Assembly: GCA_029747015.1 (NCBI GenBank) | Contig: JAKOGI010000356.1 | Location: 162,001 to 226,000 of the forward strand | Reading direction: 5' to 3' | Length of the DNA: 64,000 nt | Origin: Carnegiea gigantea | Taxonomy: Eukaryota > Streptophyta > Magnoliopsida > Caryophyllales > Cactaceae | Shown: positions 9,674 through 20,566 of the stretch, in pieces | Position numbering within the stretch: the first letter of the stretch is position 1 | Layout of the letters: each line of letters starts with the position of its first letter | Notes under the pieces: generated by a model | Databases searched by the model: none | What the model was told of the DNA's origin: nothing | What the model saw: only the letters and a program-made list of their open reading frames with translations | Made by a program: the position numbers and the translations under genes

Positions 9674-11452
9674 TCAATGCCATGCCGAAGCTGAAATCAG
9701 CATTCGGCCCTTCCAACCCAGAAGCATGGCACCATCCTTCTCTATCAGAGTATAATGCTCGGAGTAACACCGGAGTAGGCTTCTTATCACAGAGTTTACG
9801 TATGAGCTCAACGGGTACTGCCCGAACCCTGCCATGGTAAACCTCGACTTCCATTTCCCAAAAAGCTCATGACGCTCCACCCTCTCCTTGCCCTCGCAAG
9901 CTATGATATTCACAATGTCCTTAGCCAAACAATGCTGCTCAACATTGATCCTCTCCTTGCGGTCTCTTGGCATGGTCACGTCTATAGACTCAAACATGGC
10001 TGAGTAGTAGTCAAGGGTCTCTATGAACCGGGTCAAGAAAGGGGTAGTGTTGGTGTTTGATTCTTGCTCAACCAAAGTGGTTACCTTAGGACCAAGCGAT
10101 TTCACCATTCTGAGAAGCCCATCCCTAGGGTTGTTCACATCAACACTCTCGTCAGGAGTGTGATGAAGCTGCAATGGAAAATTAACGGCCAAAGCCTCCC
10201 CGGGCCTCACATCCAGCATTTCCCGCCTGACATCGGGTCCATAAACGGGCAACGCATTGAACTCGACGGGTATTTTGAACTTTTCAGATAGAGACGCTAA
10301 CCGTTTCCCAACAGCCTCCAAGCTAGCACCACGAGCATACTTAGAAACAGGATCATCAATGCCTGTAATTCGCACCTTAGGTGGCCCTCCAGGTCTTGCT
10401 GCTAGGGCTTGCAATAGAGTAACCCACTGAGTGCCCTGTGCAATCTGGAAATCTATAATATGTATGTTATCCTCATTTCTACATGCTTCAGCTATCGCTC
10501 CATTCGCAGCCATATAACCAAACTTGAGATAAGGGCATATTTCATAAAGGATGTGCATGTAGGAGAGCAAGTCTTTTCCAAGAGGCTCTTTACACTTCAG
10601 AGCCCGATAGATGTTAGTCCCCGAAGACTGCTTCCTTGCCACAAGCCCTTCGATCATGTAGGCACCGAGACGTTGGATAGGCTCACCCGAGATAGAGACC
10701 TCTTTCCTCGCCCGTTTAACCAAACTCTCAAAGTCATCTATTCGGTTATCCGATAAAGCCCTCGCACATTCAATTAGCAACTGCTTCAAATCACCAGGTG
10801 GCAAACTTGGTAGTTCCGCTGGTTCTTCCATTGCCTTGTGGCGTTTCTCTCTCTGGCTTTCATCTCCTGATCTTCTCACCCTAGAAAGAGATGATGAATC
10901 AGGCTGAGTAGGATGCGAACCCTGTGTATCTTCGCTCAATGATTTCGATCTCTGACTTGGGATCCCGGACTGACGACTTCCCCCCATAGGTTGATTAGCA
11001 GCAGATACTTCCTCACCATCTGCACCCATTAGAGTAGTCTCTAGCTCCTGCAGAGCGCTCTTCATACTCGCTCCATAATCTGTGCCTTGATGGGAATATC
11101 CCACGGGACTCGCGTTGAACCGATGACGATAACTGCTAGTTTCAGGGGCAGAATTACAGGACGGGCCATTCGTCGATAAATGATGATAACTGCTCGTTTC
11201 AAGGGAAGAATTACAAGAAGGGCTTCTTGTTGATAGACTCCCCGTTGAGCTGTGATGCTCTTGACTATCACTCAATGTAGTAACCGTATCACAATCTAAC
11301 TGAGTTGAGAAGGGAGACACAGGAGAACCTCTAGAGTTGAGCTTCAGTGATGCAAACATCCTATTTGGCACTGACGGCGGACTGTACTGAGCAGAAAAGT
11401 ACGACGGATCAACACTGGTCAGATTAAATCCAAAAAACTGATGTGAGTCCAT
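9674..11452 (-). CDS. GRAS-family transcription regulator, PAT1/SCL13-like
   Basis: A single coding exon gives 592 residues. Residues 1-215 are a variable Ser/Pro-rich region with an ALQELETTLMGADGEEV motif (134-150) typical of the PAT1 branch. The GRAS domain follows: first leucine-rich region from SLPPGDLKQLLIECARAL (216-233), the VHIID-type motif IHIIDFQIAQGTQW (330-343), second leucine-rich part, PFYRE region (about 440-500), and a C-terminal SAW region with RVERHELFGKW (524-534) and LLGWKGRMLISASAW (577-591). Length and order match PAT1-branch proteins such as SCL13 and the rice chitin-inducible GA-responsive proteins, which act in phytochrome and elicitor/GA signalling. GRAS proteins work in the nucleus, usually through partner DNA-binding factors. 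A 20-residue tandem repeat (about 74-93 and 94-113) sits in the variable region. Exact orthology is not settled. Confidence 0.95.
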   Translation of the reverse strand: MDSHQFFGFNLTSVDPSYFSAQYSPPSVPNRMFASLKLNSRGSPVSPFSTQLDCDTVTTLSDSQEHHSSTGSLSTRSPSCNSSLETSSYHHLSTNGPSCNSAPETSSYRHRFNASPVGYSHQGTDYGASMKSALQELETTLMGADGEEVSAANQPMGGSRQSGIPSQRSKSLSEDTQGSHPTQPDSSSLSRVRRSGDESQREKRHKAMEEPAELPSLPPGDLKQLLIECARALSDNRIDDFESLVKRARKEVSISGEPIQRLGAYMIEGLVARKQSSGTNIYRALKCKEPLGKDLLSYMHILYEICPYLKFGYMAANGAIAEACRNEDNIHIIDFQIAQGTQWVTLLQALAARPGGPPKVRITGIDDPVSKYARGASLEAVGKRLASLSEKFKIPVEFNALPVYGPDVRREMLDVRPGEALAVNFPLQLHHTPDESVDVNNPRDGLLRMVKSLGPKVTTLVEQESNTNTTPFLTRFIETLDYYSAMFESIDVTMPRDRKERINVEQHCLAKDIVNIIACEGKERVERHELFGKWKSRFTMAGFGQYPLSSYVNSVIRSLLRCYSEHYTLIEKDGAMLLGWKGRMLISASAWH

Positions 11453-11557
11453 GAGATAGCATCAGTTGGAGCTCTATAAACAGCTCAAGCAATTTGAGCT
11501 TCCAATTAAGCACAAGCACTTTGATCTGAATACTATTCTGTGAACTCCAATATCCAC
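11453..11557 (-). other. 5' UTR, second exon part of the GRAS gene
   Basis: Leader between the start codon and the splice acceptor. On the minus strand the acceptor reads TTTACAG|GTGGATATTGG with the junction at 11558/11557. Confidence 0.7.
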
Positions 11558-13497
11558 CTGTAAATTCAAGAGAACTATAGTTTATCAAGTCTCCTAAAAT
11601 TTTGCAGAAAAAATAAGCAGGAAGTTCTAAACAGATTCATCATTTGATAGTACATAAGTCTCATTACAGCAGAACCACATTCTTTATTCTATAACACAAT
11701 CCCAGGAAGGATCACCATGCTCATAGGGAGATCAAGGTGTAGACAATCCTACCCCTGCCTTGGAATGCTGGCAATGAAAGTTTAACTTTCAAGCTATATG
11801 ATCTTTCCCTATATAAAAATTACATACTAAGCATCCGCCCACTCCCCATCTCCTTGAAAATGACAAACTAACAGATAAACAGATAGTTAAAGAATGTGCA
11901 CGTACTATGTAAGACATTCCTAAATAAAGTCGCATTCACAATTATTATGTTCTTGTTGCATATAGATTCATGTTTTCTGAGTGACAGAAAGTTACAACAA
12001 CAGCAATAACAATCACACAACGGACTCTGGAAAAATCCACATGGGAAAGTCCACATGTACTAACCTTACCCTTACCATTGGCCAGAGAGGCCATTTCCGA
12101 AAGTGACGATCTATCGAATCGAAACCCCCGTTCCCACCCCACCCCACCAAACCAAGAGATGAAAGATACACAAGCACAGGCCAAAGGCCTCATGAGAGGC
12201 GATGGAAGGCCATGTCATTTTACCCCTTTTCTGAGAGAATTACTATCGAATCAAAAGCAGAGTAGACAACAAATCAACCTTCTCATTTATGAACCCCAAA
12301 AAAATATTCCCCCCCCCCCCCCCCCACCCAAAAAAAATAAAAAAACCTCTACAAGCAATGAAACAGCCTCAATAGTCAGTAAGCAATTGCTTATTAACTC
12401 ACATCTCTTTAGTACAATACCTAGAGGAGTTGTAACCTTTCTGAACTAATCGTTCTTTGTTCCTAATCAATTCATAAAGTTGTGTCAGATTATAAGGGAA
12501 AAATGCTTCATTTCCCAGGCTCTTCTCCAGATATCTAGATCCCTTAAAATGTTCTGACATTCAGCTAAAAGAAACCCCCCTCCCCCTCCTCCGATATAAG
12601 AATAATCCCAAGCTAAGAACACATATAATAACACACCAGAAGTCCAAACTGATAAGGTGTGAAACCAAATTGATGGCTAATTAAATCCCAAAGTATGTCT
12701 CACTTTCCACCAAATTCCAGGACAGAACTCTCCTCTACAAGAAAATTCAATTAAGTTCACAACAATTTGCAAGCAATAAAGAAAATAGGAAAGTAAAAGA
12801 GATTGATGAATTCTCATCCTCAGATTCAACCTTTTGTCAGCAGGAACCACAAAGTAAGACAAGATTCACAACCAAAATTTTCACTCTCAAATTCCAAAAT
12901 TTTCCTTAAAAGACAAATAAAGATTCTGCAGCGCAGAGAGCGTTTTGTTTTCTGACCAAGCTTATGCCACTAACCAAGATAGTCAGCAAATTAAGTTTTC
13001 CATTCAAAGAAAATATGGAGTTCTAAAAAAAAAAAGCCCACTTCTAGAAAGAGAAATTTGACTCGTAATCAATTTCCAACTTTATACCCACCAAAAAAAA
13101 AAAAAAAAAAACACCCAACCATTGACTAGAAACTTGTACTTCCTCACATGCAATTAATAAAACAATCCACACCCAGGAACATGAAAGCAAAGTCTAGAGA
13201 GCAAATCATCCAAATTTCGTTCTTTTTTCCTCAAATACTGAAGATTATCCCGATGAAAAAACGAAATTTTAATTCAGAAAAGGAACTCTGTCCTCAAAAT
13301 TAGCAAAACAACCAATACCCAGAATTCAAAATCACAAACCCAGAAAGAATCACTAAGCAGAGAAACATCTTGCTCGAATTCGGATGCTTCAATTCAATCT
13401 CCAACTTTTCGACAAAAAGAAAAAGGATGGAAAGAAAGAAGCCCAAAAGAGGAAAGATCAATTTAATTCATTAAGCAACAAACATGGTGAAAAGTAC
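11558..13497 (-). other. Long 5' UTR intron of the GRAS gene (1,940 bp)
   Basis: Inferred from a donor ATTTCAG|GTACTTTTC (GT at 13497-13496) and the acceptor TTTACAG at 11560-11558. A long leader intron is common in PAT1-branch GRAS genes. It contains poly-A and poly-C tracts (for example 12311-12326) and a short stretch at about 11725-11775 that resembles the 3' part of an Au-like SINE. Other internal splicing cannot be excluded without transcripts. Confidence 0.65.
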
Positions 13498-13655
13498 CTG
13501 AAATAGAACGAGTCCTCCTGATGATGATGATGTATAGAATAGAAAAACAAGAGTCAATTTTTTTTTCTGGGATTGATGGGTTTTGACCCTGAATTAATTT
13601 TATTTCCAGAGACTACGGTTGGCGTAGGAGAGAGAATTTTGAAGAGTTTCAACAG
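13498..13655 (-). other. First (non-coding) exon of the GRAS gene
   Basis: Lies between the inferred donor and the expected start site about 30 bp downstream of the TATA box on the minus strand. The 5' boundary is an estimate from the TATA position. Confidence 0.5.
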
Positions 13656-13678
13656 ATTAAGAAACTTTAGTTGAGGGG

Positions 13679-13688
13679 ATATTTATAG
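13679..13688 (-). promoter_or_regulatory. TATA box of the GRAS gene
   Basis: On the minus strand the text is CCCCTATAAATATCCCC, a near-consensus plant TATA box, placed just upstream of the inferred first exon. A GGAA/TTCC-rich stretch lies immediately upstream. Confidence 0.75.
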
Positions 13689-13881
13689 GGGAAGAAGGAA
13701 GGAAGGAAGGAAAGAAAGAGTGGAAACGGTGGGTTGATGAGGGGGTGATTGTTAAGTGTTGTCTAAGCTTTGATTTGCTATGTGTTTGAGCGCGTGTGCG
13801 GTGGACGCGCGCGAGAGAGTCAAGAGGGGAGCTTTTTAACACCGCCGACCACACGCTGGGCTCGTAGGCTGATATTCTTAC

Positions 13882-14619
13882 TAGAAATGGCAAACGTGGC
13901 GGGTTAGAAACGAGGGCATATTATTCTCCATCTTCGTCCAAGTTCAATTTTTTATTACGAGGAAAAAATTTCTCTTCGTCCCTATTCTCAGTGGAAATTT
14001 AGTTCTTGATGGATCTTGCTCTTATGCAAAAATGGTGTTGTAAGTTAAATCTTGGATGTAAGGTTAAGTTATTTAGGAGACCTAACTCAATTAATTATAT
14101 AGAGCTCTTATAAATTTCATCTCCATGCAATACAAGTATAACAAACTTCATCAAAGTTCACAATTCAATACTAATTAAAGTTTCATAAATTCATGCAACA
14201 CAAGTCCAACGTTAATGCACAAATTACACAACTCAATTAAAGTTTAAGAAGTCAAACACAACTCAATCAAAATCTAAGAAGGAAATGAGGGATTACATAC
14301 CTAATATTTTTGAATTAAATTTATCTATTTAACCTTAATCCCATTTTCATCAATGAGGGACTTATATACAAATTTAATTATAAATGGGAATAGGGAAGAG
14401 TTTTTTCCCCCGATCAGCGACAGGGAAGCGGGGATAAGGACGGGAATTTTTCCTATGGCGAAGCGGGGAAGGGGACGGGGTAAAATTTCACTCTGTGCCC
14501 ACCCCATCCCCACTCGGGGATTGAATCTCATTCATATCCCAGTCCGGGATGAGGATTTTTCCCAATACAGGATGGAACCCCAGCAAAGATAGGGATTCCT
14601 CACCCCACTACCGTCTCTA
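13882..14619. mobile_element. hAT-type element, 738 bp, upstream of the GRAS promoter
   Basis: Ends are TAGAAATGGCAA and, inverted, TAGAGACGGTAG. Flanking 8-bp duplications are ATTCTTAC (13874-13881) and ATTCTCAC (14620-14627), 7 of 8 matching. GGGGA/CCCC-rich subterminal text at 14380-14610. The near end is about 195 bp upstream of the TATA box. Confidence 0.6.
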
Positions 14620-14789
14620 ATTCTCACCCACCCTTTTTTGTGTTTATTAATTATTATTTATTAATTGACTATTACTATTGCGATTTTACCACTGGTCATT
14701 TACGAGATGCATTTGCTTGAAGTTAGGTCCATCAATTAACTTCAGGTGGTAGTACCTTTGAGTCGGGTCAACTTGGGCTTCAACATTTG

Positions 14790-15115
14790 AAGTCAATTTT
14801 TGATCAATTTCAGTTCAGTAAAAATAAGTTTAATTTAGTAAAAATAAGCTCAGTTCAATTGATTGCAATAAAAATATGTTCAATTCAGTTCAGTTCAGCA
14901 AAATAAGTTCAGCTTAGTTACGTTTAACAATAATAAGTTCGGAATTCAATAGAAATAAGTTTAGTTCAACAAAAGTTCTAAGTTCGGTTCAATAAGAATA
15001 AGTTTGGTTCAGTTCAATGAAATACAAATTCGACTTAGTTCAATCTAGTGGAAATAAGCACAGCTCATTTCAAACAAGTTCAACAAAATTAAAATGAAAA
15101 CAAAAGGATGTTATA
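14790..15115. repeat. Degenerate AATAAGTTCAGTTCA-type repeat
   Basis: Irregular repeats of AATAAGTT and TTCAGTTCAA. They share vocabulary with the MITE nest that starts at 15174 and may be a decayed member of the same family. No ends found. Confidence 0.5.
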
Positions 15116-15296
15116 TGCCGAATTTTTTTAAATAGGCTTTACTTTCAAATATTCAAAATAAATAAGTAACTTAGGGCTTGTTCTTCTCGACTTATTTTCA
15201 GACAGAATAAGCGTAAGTAAGTTCAATTCAGAATAAGTTTAGTTCAGAAAGTTCAGAACAAGTTTAGATAAGTTCAATTCAGAAAGTTCAGAATAA

Positions 15297-15600
15297 GGGC
15301 ATGTTCTCTTCGCCTTATTTTGACTGAACTTATTCTGAACTGAACTTATCTAAACTTATTCTGAGCTTACTCTGAAGTTATTTACTGAACTAATTCCGAA
15401 CTTATTCTGAACTGAACTTATTCTGAACTTATTCTGAAATTATTTACTAAACTTATTATTCTGAACTTTCTGAACTGAACTTATTCTGAACTTATCTGAA
15501 CTTATTCTGAACTTTCTGAACTAAATTTATTCTGAACTTATTCTGAACTGAACTTATCTGAACTTATTCTGCCTGAAAATAAGTTGAAAAGAACAGACCC
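15297..15600. mobile_element. Nested MITE copy 2 (304 bp)
   Basis: Begins GGGCATGTTCTCTTCG, ends AAAAGAACAGACCC, flanked by TAA at 15294-15296 and 15601-15603. Lies inside the outer copy. Confidence 0.85.
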
Positions 15601-15656
15601 TAATAAGTTTAATAAATAACTTCAGAATAAGTTCAGATAAATTCAGTTTAGAATAA

Positions 15657-16274
15657 GGGCATGTTCTTTTCGTCTTATTTTAACTGAACTTATTCTGAAT
15701 TTATCTTATCTGAACTTATTCTGAACTTATTCTTAAGTTATTTATTGAACTTATTCTTAAGTTATTTATTGAACTTATTCTGAACTAAACTTATCTAAAC
15801 TTATTCTGGACTTATTATGAAGTTATTTACTGAACTTATTATTCTGAACTTTTTAAACTGAACTTATCTGAACTTATTCTGAACTTTTTGAACTAAACTT
15901 ATTCTAAACTTATTCTGAACTGAACTTAGGACCTGTTTTTTTACCTTATTTTGACTGAACTTATTCTGAACTTATCTTATCTAAACTTATTCTAAACTTA
16001 TTCTGAAATTATTTACTGAACTTATTCTGAACTAAACTTATCTAAACTTATTCTGAACTTATTATGAAATTATTTACTAAACTCATTATTCAGAACTTTA
16101 TGAACTAAACTTATCTGAACTTATTTGAACTTAGTCTGAACTTTCTGAACTAAACTTATTCTGAACTTATTCTGAACTGAACTTATCTGAACTTATTCTG
16201 TCTGAAAATAAGTTGGAAAGAACAAATCCTTATCTGAACTTTCTGTCTGAAAATAAGTCGAAAAGAACATGCCC
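15657..16274. mobile_element. Nested MITE copy 3 (314 bp without its guest)
   Basis: Begins GGGCATGTTCTTTTCG, ends CGAAAAGAACATGCCC, an almost perfect inverted pair, flanked by TAA at 15654-15656 and 16275-16277. It is itself interrupted at 15929-16229. Confidence 0.85.
15929..16229. mobile_element. Nested MITE copy 4, inside copy 3 (301 bp)
   Basis: Begins GGACCTGTTTTTTTAC, ends GGAAAGAACAAATCC, flanked by TTA at 15926-15928 and 16230-16232. It is the innermost insertion of the nest. Confidence 0.8.
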
Positions 16275-16323
16275 TAAGTTCAGAATGAGTTTAGTAAATA
16301 ACTTCAGAATAAGTTCAGAATAA

Positions 16324-16593
16324 GGGCATGTTCTCTTCGACTTATTTTGTCTGAACTTATTCTGAACTGAACTTATCTGAACTTATTCTGAGCTTTATTT
16401 ACTGAACTTATTCTGAATTACTTTGAACTGAACTTATCTGAACTTATTCTGAAATTATTTACTAAACTTATTATTCTGAATTTTATGAACTGAACTTATC
16501 TGAGCTTATTCTAAACTTTTTAAACTAAACTTATTCTGAACTGAACTTATCTGAACTTATTCTGTCTGAAAATAATTCGAAAAAAACAGGCCC
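16324..16593. mobile_element. Nested MITE copy 5 (270 bp)
   Basis: Begins GGGCATGTTCTCTTCG, ends AAAAAAACAGGCCC, flanked by TAA at 16321-16323 and 16594-16596. Lies inside the outer copy. Confidence 0.85.
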
Positions 16594-16659
16594 TAAGTTC
16601 ATATAAGATAAGTTTAGAATAAATTCAGTCAAAATAGAGTGAAAAGAACATGCTCTTAA

Positions 16660-17800
16660 TCTTTTTAATAAAGTTAAAAATTTTCGTTCATATTGGAAAC
16701 GACTTTATTTTTGAAAGATAAAACAAACATGTTATATATTCACTAGCAAACATGTAGCTAAGTAGTCAGGGGCATTATGCTTGGGTGTGTTGAATTTTGA
16801 TTCGATTAGCAGATGGTTTCCAATTCAGTTAAGCATATTAGACAAATAAAAATTTAGGTTTTCAAATTGAACCTATTAATCCAAAAAACATGATTTAAAT
16901 AGTAGAAAAAATAACATCAAAATGCACTTGAGATGCATTGGATTAGGTTAGCTTAAAATCGGGTTTGGGTTCGGGTATGAATTGGTTTGGTTGTGAATTG
17001 GTTTCGGTTGTAGTTATTTATGTTTGGGCCGGAAATGGTTTCGATCGGTTGGGGTTGGGGTCCATTGTGTTAGGTTTGAGTCCGTTTAGATCGGAGTTGG
17101 TTCAAATATGAGCTGATTCTGGTCTGATTTGGATTATATGCTTAGAGTGATTCTAGGTTGGTCCATTTTCAGGTTTTGATTTATTATCAGTTCACTTTTT
17201 TCGGTTGTTGATTTCGGACAAAGTTCAAAGAATTTGATTTGAATTTCATATTTGGTCAATTTTATCAGGCCTAGTACTCTACGCTCCCCACGCTAAATTT
17301 GTTTTCACATTTTGATTAAAGTGGATTTATGATTTAAACTTTATTAGACTTTTTTTGGCTCGAAGTTCTTCTAATCTATAAATTAAAATAAAAGCATTTG
17401 GGGAAAATCTGAATTTTTAAATGAAAAGTCTTAGCAGATTGCATATTTATAAGCAAAGTTGAACCTAGATAATTTATTATAATCACGCATGTTATTTTGG
17501 AGAAGAAAATCAATGGTCATATTTAGCTTTTAACCATTCATTAATAAACAACTATGTTTTTATTTTTGTTAACCAAAGTATCATAGGGTATCTATGTGAC
17601 TATATCTGTCTATAAATCTATTAAAACACAAGTATTGAAGGAACACCCAAACTTAAAATATAAATTTTGGAAAATTTGGCTACTCCTAAATTAATTCCAA
17701 GCATACACAATACATATACTGCGATCATAAGTATTATGTTTTCTTTATTTAAAAAAAAGAAAATTCAAGAGCCATATCTAGATTAATTGTATTCATTAAT
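16660..17800. other. No gene seen
   Basis: AT-rich. The part at 16940-17230 is rich in GGTTTGGGTT / TTCGG words, as in decayed hAT element interiors, but I found no inverted ends or target duplication. Confidence 0.4.
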
Positions 17801-17808
17801 ACTTAATT

Positions 17809-17967
17809 TTTTGGTTTTTGGTTTTGGATTCTTCAATCTCCGTTTCTCTAGAATCGAGCTATTGTTGGCCTAATAAGGGGTAGAGTTCTCCCATCAAAGA
17901 TTTACTCTATTCACAAGACTCGAACTCGAGACCTTGTAAGGGGAACAAGTGCCAAACCACTATTAAG
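17809..17967 (-). mobile_element. tRNA-related SINE, ~159 bp
   Basis: On the minus strand AATAGTGGTTTGGCACTTG is followed by a box B-like CGAGTTCGAGTCTTG, then an unrelated body and a tail rich in CCAAAAAACC. A direct repeat ACTTAATT flanks it (17801-17808 and 17968-17975). The box A match is weak. Confidence 0.55.
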
Positions 17968-17975
17968 ACTTAATT

Positions 17976-18860
17976 ATAACTTCTTTTATTTTTCTAACAA
18001 TTGTTTAATGATATTATATTTATCATCAATAATTAAAACTTAATATAGTTAAGGAGATTTGCACAATAACTAAAACTCCAATGGAATACCTTTGTTATGG
18101 TATTATATATTTTACTGAAATTAATAAGAGAAAGGAAATAAAATTCTTATCTGTAATTTTTAAAATTAAATCAATACATAAACAACTCATACATTATAAA
18201 ATTTTGAGCTTTATCTAATAGTATGTGAAAAACTATTAGGACTTAATGAATTTAAACTAATCCTAAAGATTGTAAATTACTTTTGTTATTAACAATTAGA
18301 TGACTTTTACTATTACTAGCTATTGAACCCAATTTTGTGTAGTTTAGAAATATATCAATTACTACATTTGAAGGAAGATTAGTATTGGAACATATGCAAA
18401 TTAGTTTAGGTTGTGTCCTATGTTCGTCGGATTTTTAACATTAATTTTAGTATTTCAAATATAAATTATAATAAATTATTGAGTTAAAAATTCAAATATA
18501 TTAAGAAGTTAATAACATCACAATTAATGAATGAAAATAATATTTTATAATTATCATATAATTGTATTTTTTTCTATATTAGTTCAAAAAATATGCATGA
18601 TAGTAATAAAGAAGCTAAAGTCACCTATGCAACATCAAGAAAATTTGGCAGCCTGTTTCAACTCCTCCACTTATAAAATTGAATGATGAGGACAAGGAGA
18701 GCTCAAATTGGCTACGAATTTTCAAGTAGGCGTTGTGAAATAATCATTTGATCACAACAGCATTGGTCGGCAATCGAAGTCTAGACTGATAGCATGGTAC
18801 TCGTGCGTTCTCTGCAGGAGGGAGGGCTGCTACTCCGATAGAAATCTCACTGTCAGTTGA
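17976..18860. other. No gene seen
   Basis: AT-rich sequence without coding or repeat ends that I can support. Confidence 0.4.
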
Positions 18861-18867
18861 TCAATGT

Positions 18868-19178
18868 AATAGTTTATCCATTGGGTCAAGTGGATTGTCC
18901 GTTTAAAATATGGGCAATAAAATATCGAATTAATAATGAAACAGGTAATAGTGGACAGGTTCATTGAAACATATTAACAGGCTGAATTGGTGCGATCTAT
19001 TAACAACCCGTTTAATAATTCAGTATTTTTTAACTTGCTTGATCCATTATTTTTTCAACCTGACCCGTTTATTTACACAAAAGTCCCAGCTAGGTCTCAA
19101 TGATTAAAGGGCCGACCCGGTCCACTTTGTAAACAGATCTACTCTAACCGATCTGAACTGATCTATTGTCCACCCCTA
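18868..19178. mobile_element. hAT-type right-end fragment
   Basis: The right end reads ATTGTCCACCCCTA at 19165-19178. The interior has AACCCGTTTAATAATT-like words also seen at 49000-49150. The left end is decayed (perhaps near 18868) and no target duplication is convincing. Confidence 0.4.
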
Positions 19179-19435
19179 ATGGTCCCTATATTAAGAGCCA
19201 TGTTAGACTGTATGGACGAGAAAATGAACATTCGTTTGTACATACAATGGTTGTACTTATCACATTTCTATAAATAACACCCATGGGCTATGGTATTATG
19301 GATGTAAGCTCTATAAATTAATAACCTAGTTTACTTTTTTGAAACAAAAAAGTCAGCGAGCTTAATTCCTTTAGTGGATTAATTTGGTTACATTATATGA
19401 AAGTTGAGATTTTTGTTGGGTCTAAGGGTCTATAT

Positions 19436-19625
19436 TTTTCCGATTTTTCATTCTTTTCTACTCCTTTTTCATATTCATTTTTATATTTGTTAAATGATAA
19501 AAACTAAGATAATTCATTTCGTCACACTCTATTCAACTTCTTCCAATTACTTTCCTTTCATTTACACTATATTCCATTCATTTTCATTTTATACTGGCTC
19601 CATTCTTACAAAAAAGAATTGACCC
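19436..19625. mobile_element. PIF-type MITE with CATTC-rich interior, 190 bp
   Basis: Begins GGGTCTATATTTTTCC after TAA (19433-19435) and ends AAAAAAGAATTGACCC before TAT. The interior is made of CATTCTTTTC / CATTCATTTTC words. One target base differs. A second stretch of the same interior, ending GAAAAGAAATAGGCC then TTA, is at 20395-20558 and lacks a clear left end. Confidence 0.5.
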
Positions 19626-20390
19626 TATTGTACATATCCTCTCCCTCACCTATTGATAGTTTGTTAGATTCATTTTGTACATGGGGTCTAGTTGGTGGGT
19701 ATTTTTAAAAGAAAAAAAGTGATAGTGGAAAAGAAAAATCATACATTAAGAAATGGTGATTGGAGTAAAACTTTGTTGATTGTAATGTTAGTTTCATATT
19801 CTTTTCACAAGTACATAAAGAAAAAAAAAAAATTAATTGAGCTCAATCAAGTTGAACTGAGTCGAGCCTTGCTGTGTCACACTCTATTTGGTATGCTTTT
19901 AAGCCGGATTGCACTAGGCTTGGGCTCTATTTAACTCAAACCCGAGTCAATCTTTGATCAGACTGTTGAAGTATGAAAATGGGTATTATCCCATATTGAT
20001 AAAATGAAAGAATATGAAAGTGGATATTGTCTCACGCTGATCAAATTAAAGGGTTTGAGTATGTATATAAACTTGTGAGTTACTCCACTCATTGGCAATT
20101 AATTTTAAGTTGGAACCTCGTTTGAGTTTATATGTATGTCTCTTTGTTTAAAGCTTAATTGATATAAAAAATTTTAACACAAACCAAATCCGATAGCTCA
20201 GCAAGCCGCCTTTGTTTCGTTACAATCCTAATCGAGACCAAATATTTAGTGGACTATTATCAAATTTTTATTTCTTTGACTATAGGACTATTATTCCACA
20301 TATTGAGGCCAGACATCTCGACAAATATACTAGGCATTGTCAAAGTATTGTTCCCTCTTTTTGTTTCACATATGAAAATTTTGTTGCATG
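19617..20390 (+). repeat. Direct repeat R1
   Basis: Shares long blocks with R2: GGGGTCTAGTTGGTGGGT near 19683 and 20619, and the text ATTGAGGCCAGACATCTCGA near 20302 and 21194. R1 has lost the left half of the hAT element present in R2 and has gained a solo LTR. Confidence 0.75.
19974..20179 (+). mobile_element. Solo LTR of a small TRIM-like element, 206 bp
   Basis: Begins TGTTGAAGTATG and ends TTTTAACA, with a TATA-like GTATATAAAC inside. Flanks CAGAC and CAAAC match at 4 of 5 bases. It is the same LTR as at 26338-26544, and the corresponding site in R2 lacks it. Confidence 0.75.
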
Positions 20391-20566
20391 ATAAAAATTA
20401 CGAAAATTCATTCCAAACTACTCATTGTCATGCCTTTTTATTCATTCCATTCATTTTCATTCTGTTACATTCCTTCTCATTCATTCCATTCATTTTTACT
20501 CAATTACATTCCTTCTCATTTCAGACCCGTTCCATTCCTATGAAAAGAAATAGGCCTTAATGTGTA

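Larger units (their letters stand above)
15174..16655. mobile_element. Nest of five Tourist-like MITEs: outermost copy
   Basis: The outer element begins GGGCTTGTTCTTCTCG and ends, inverted, GAGCATGTTCTTTTCA, flanked by TTA at 15171-15173 and 16656-16658. A 3-bp TTA/TAA duplication is the mark of PIF/Harbinger. Three complete elements of the same family have inserted in it, one of which holds a fourth. Removing them leaves an outer copy of 281 bp, the same size class as its guests (270-314 bp). Interiors consist almost wholly of TTCTGAACTTA-type repeats. Confidence 0.8.

Noticed and set aside
10460..10756. Plus-strand open frames opposite the GRAS coding exon
   Set aside because: They lie antisense to a strongly supported gene and show no family resemblance of their own.
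12078..12449. 123-codon plus-strand frame in the GRAS leader intron
   Set aside because: Driven by a poly-C/poly-A tract (PPPPPPP, KKNKK), no motif, antisense to the intron.
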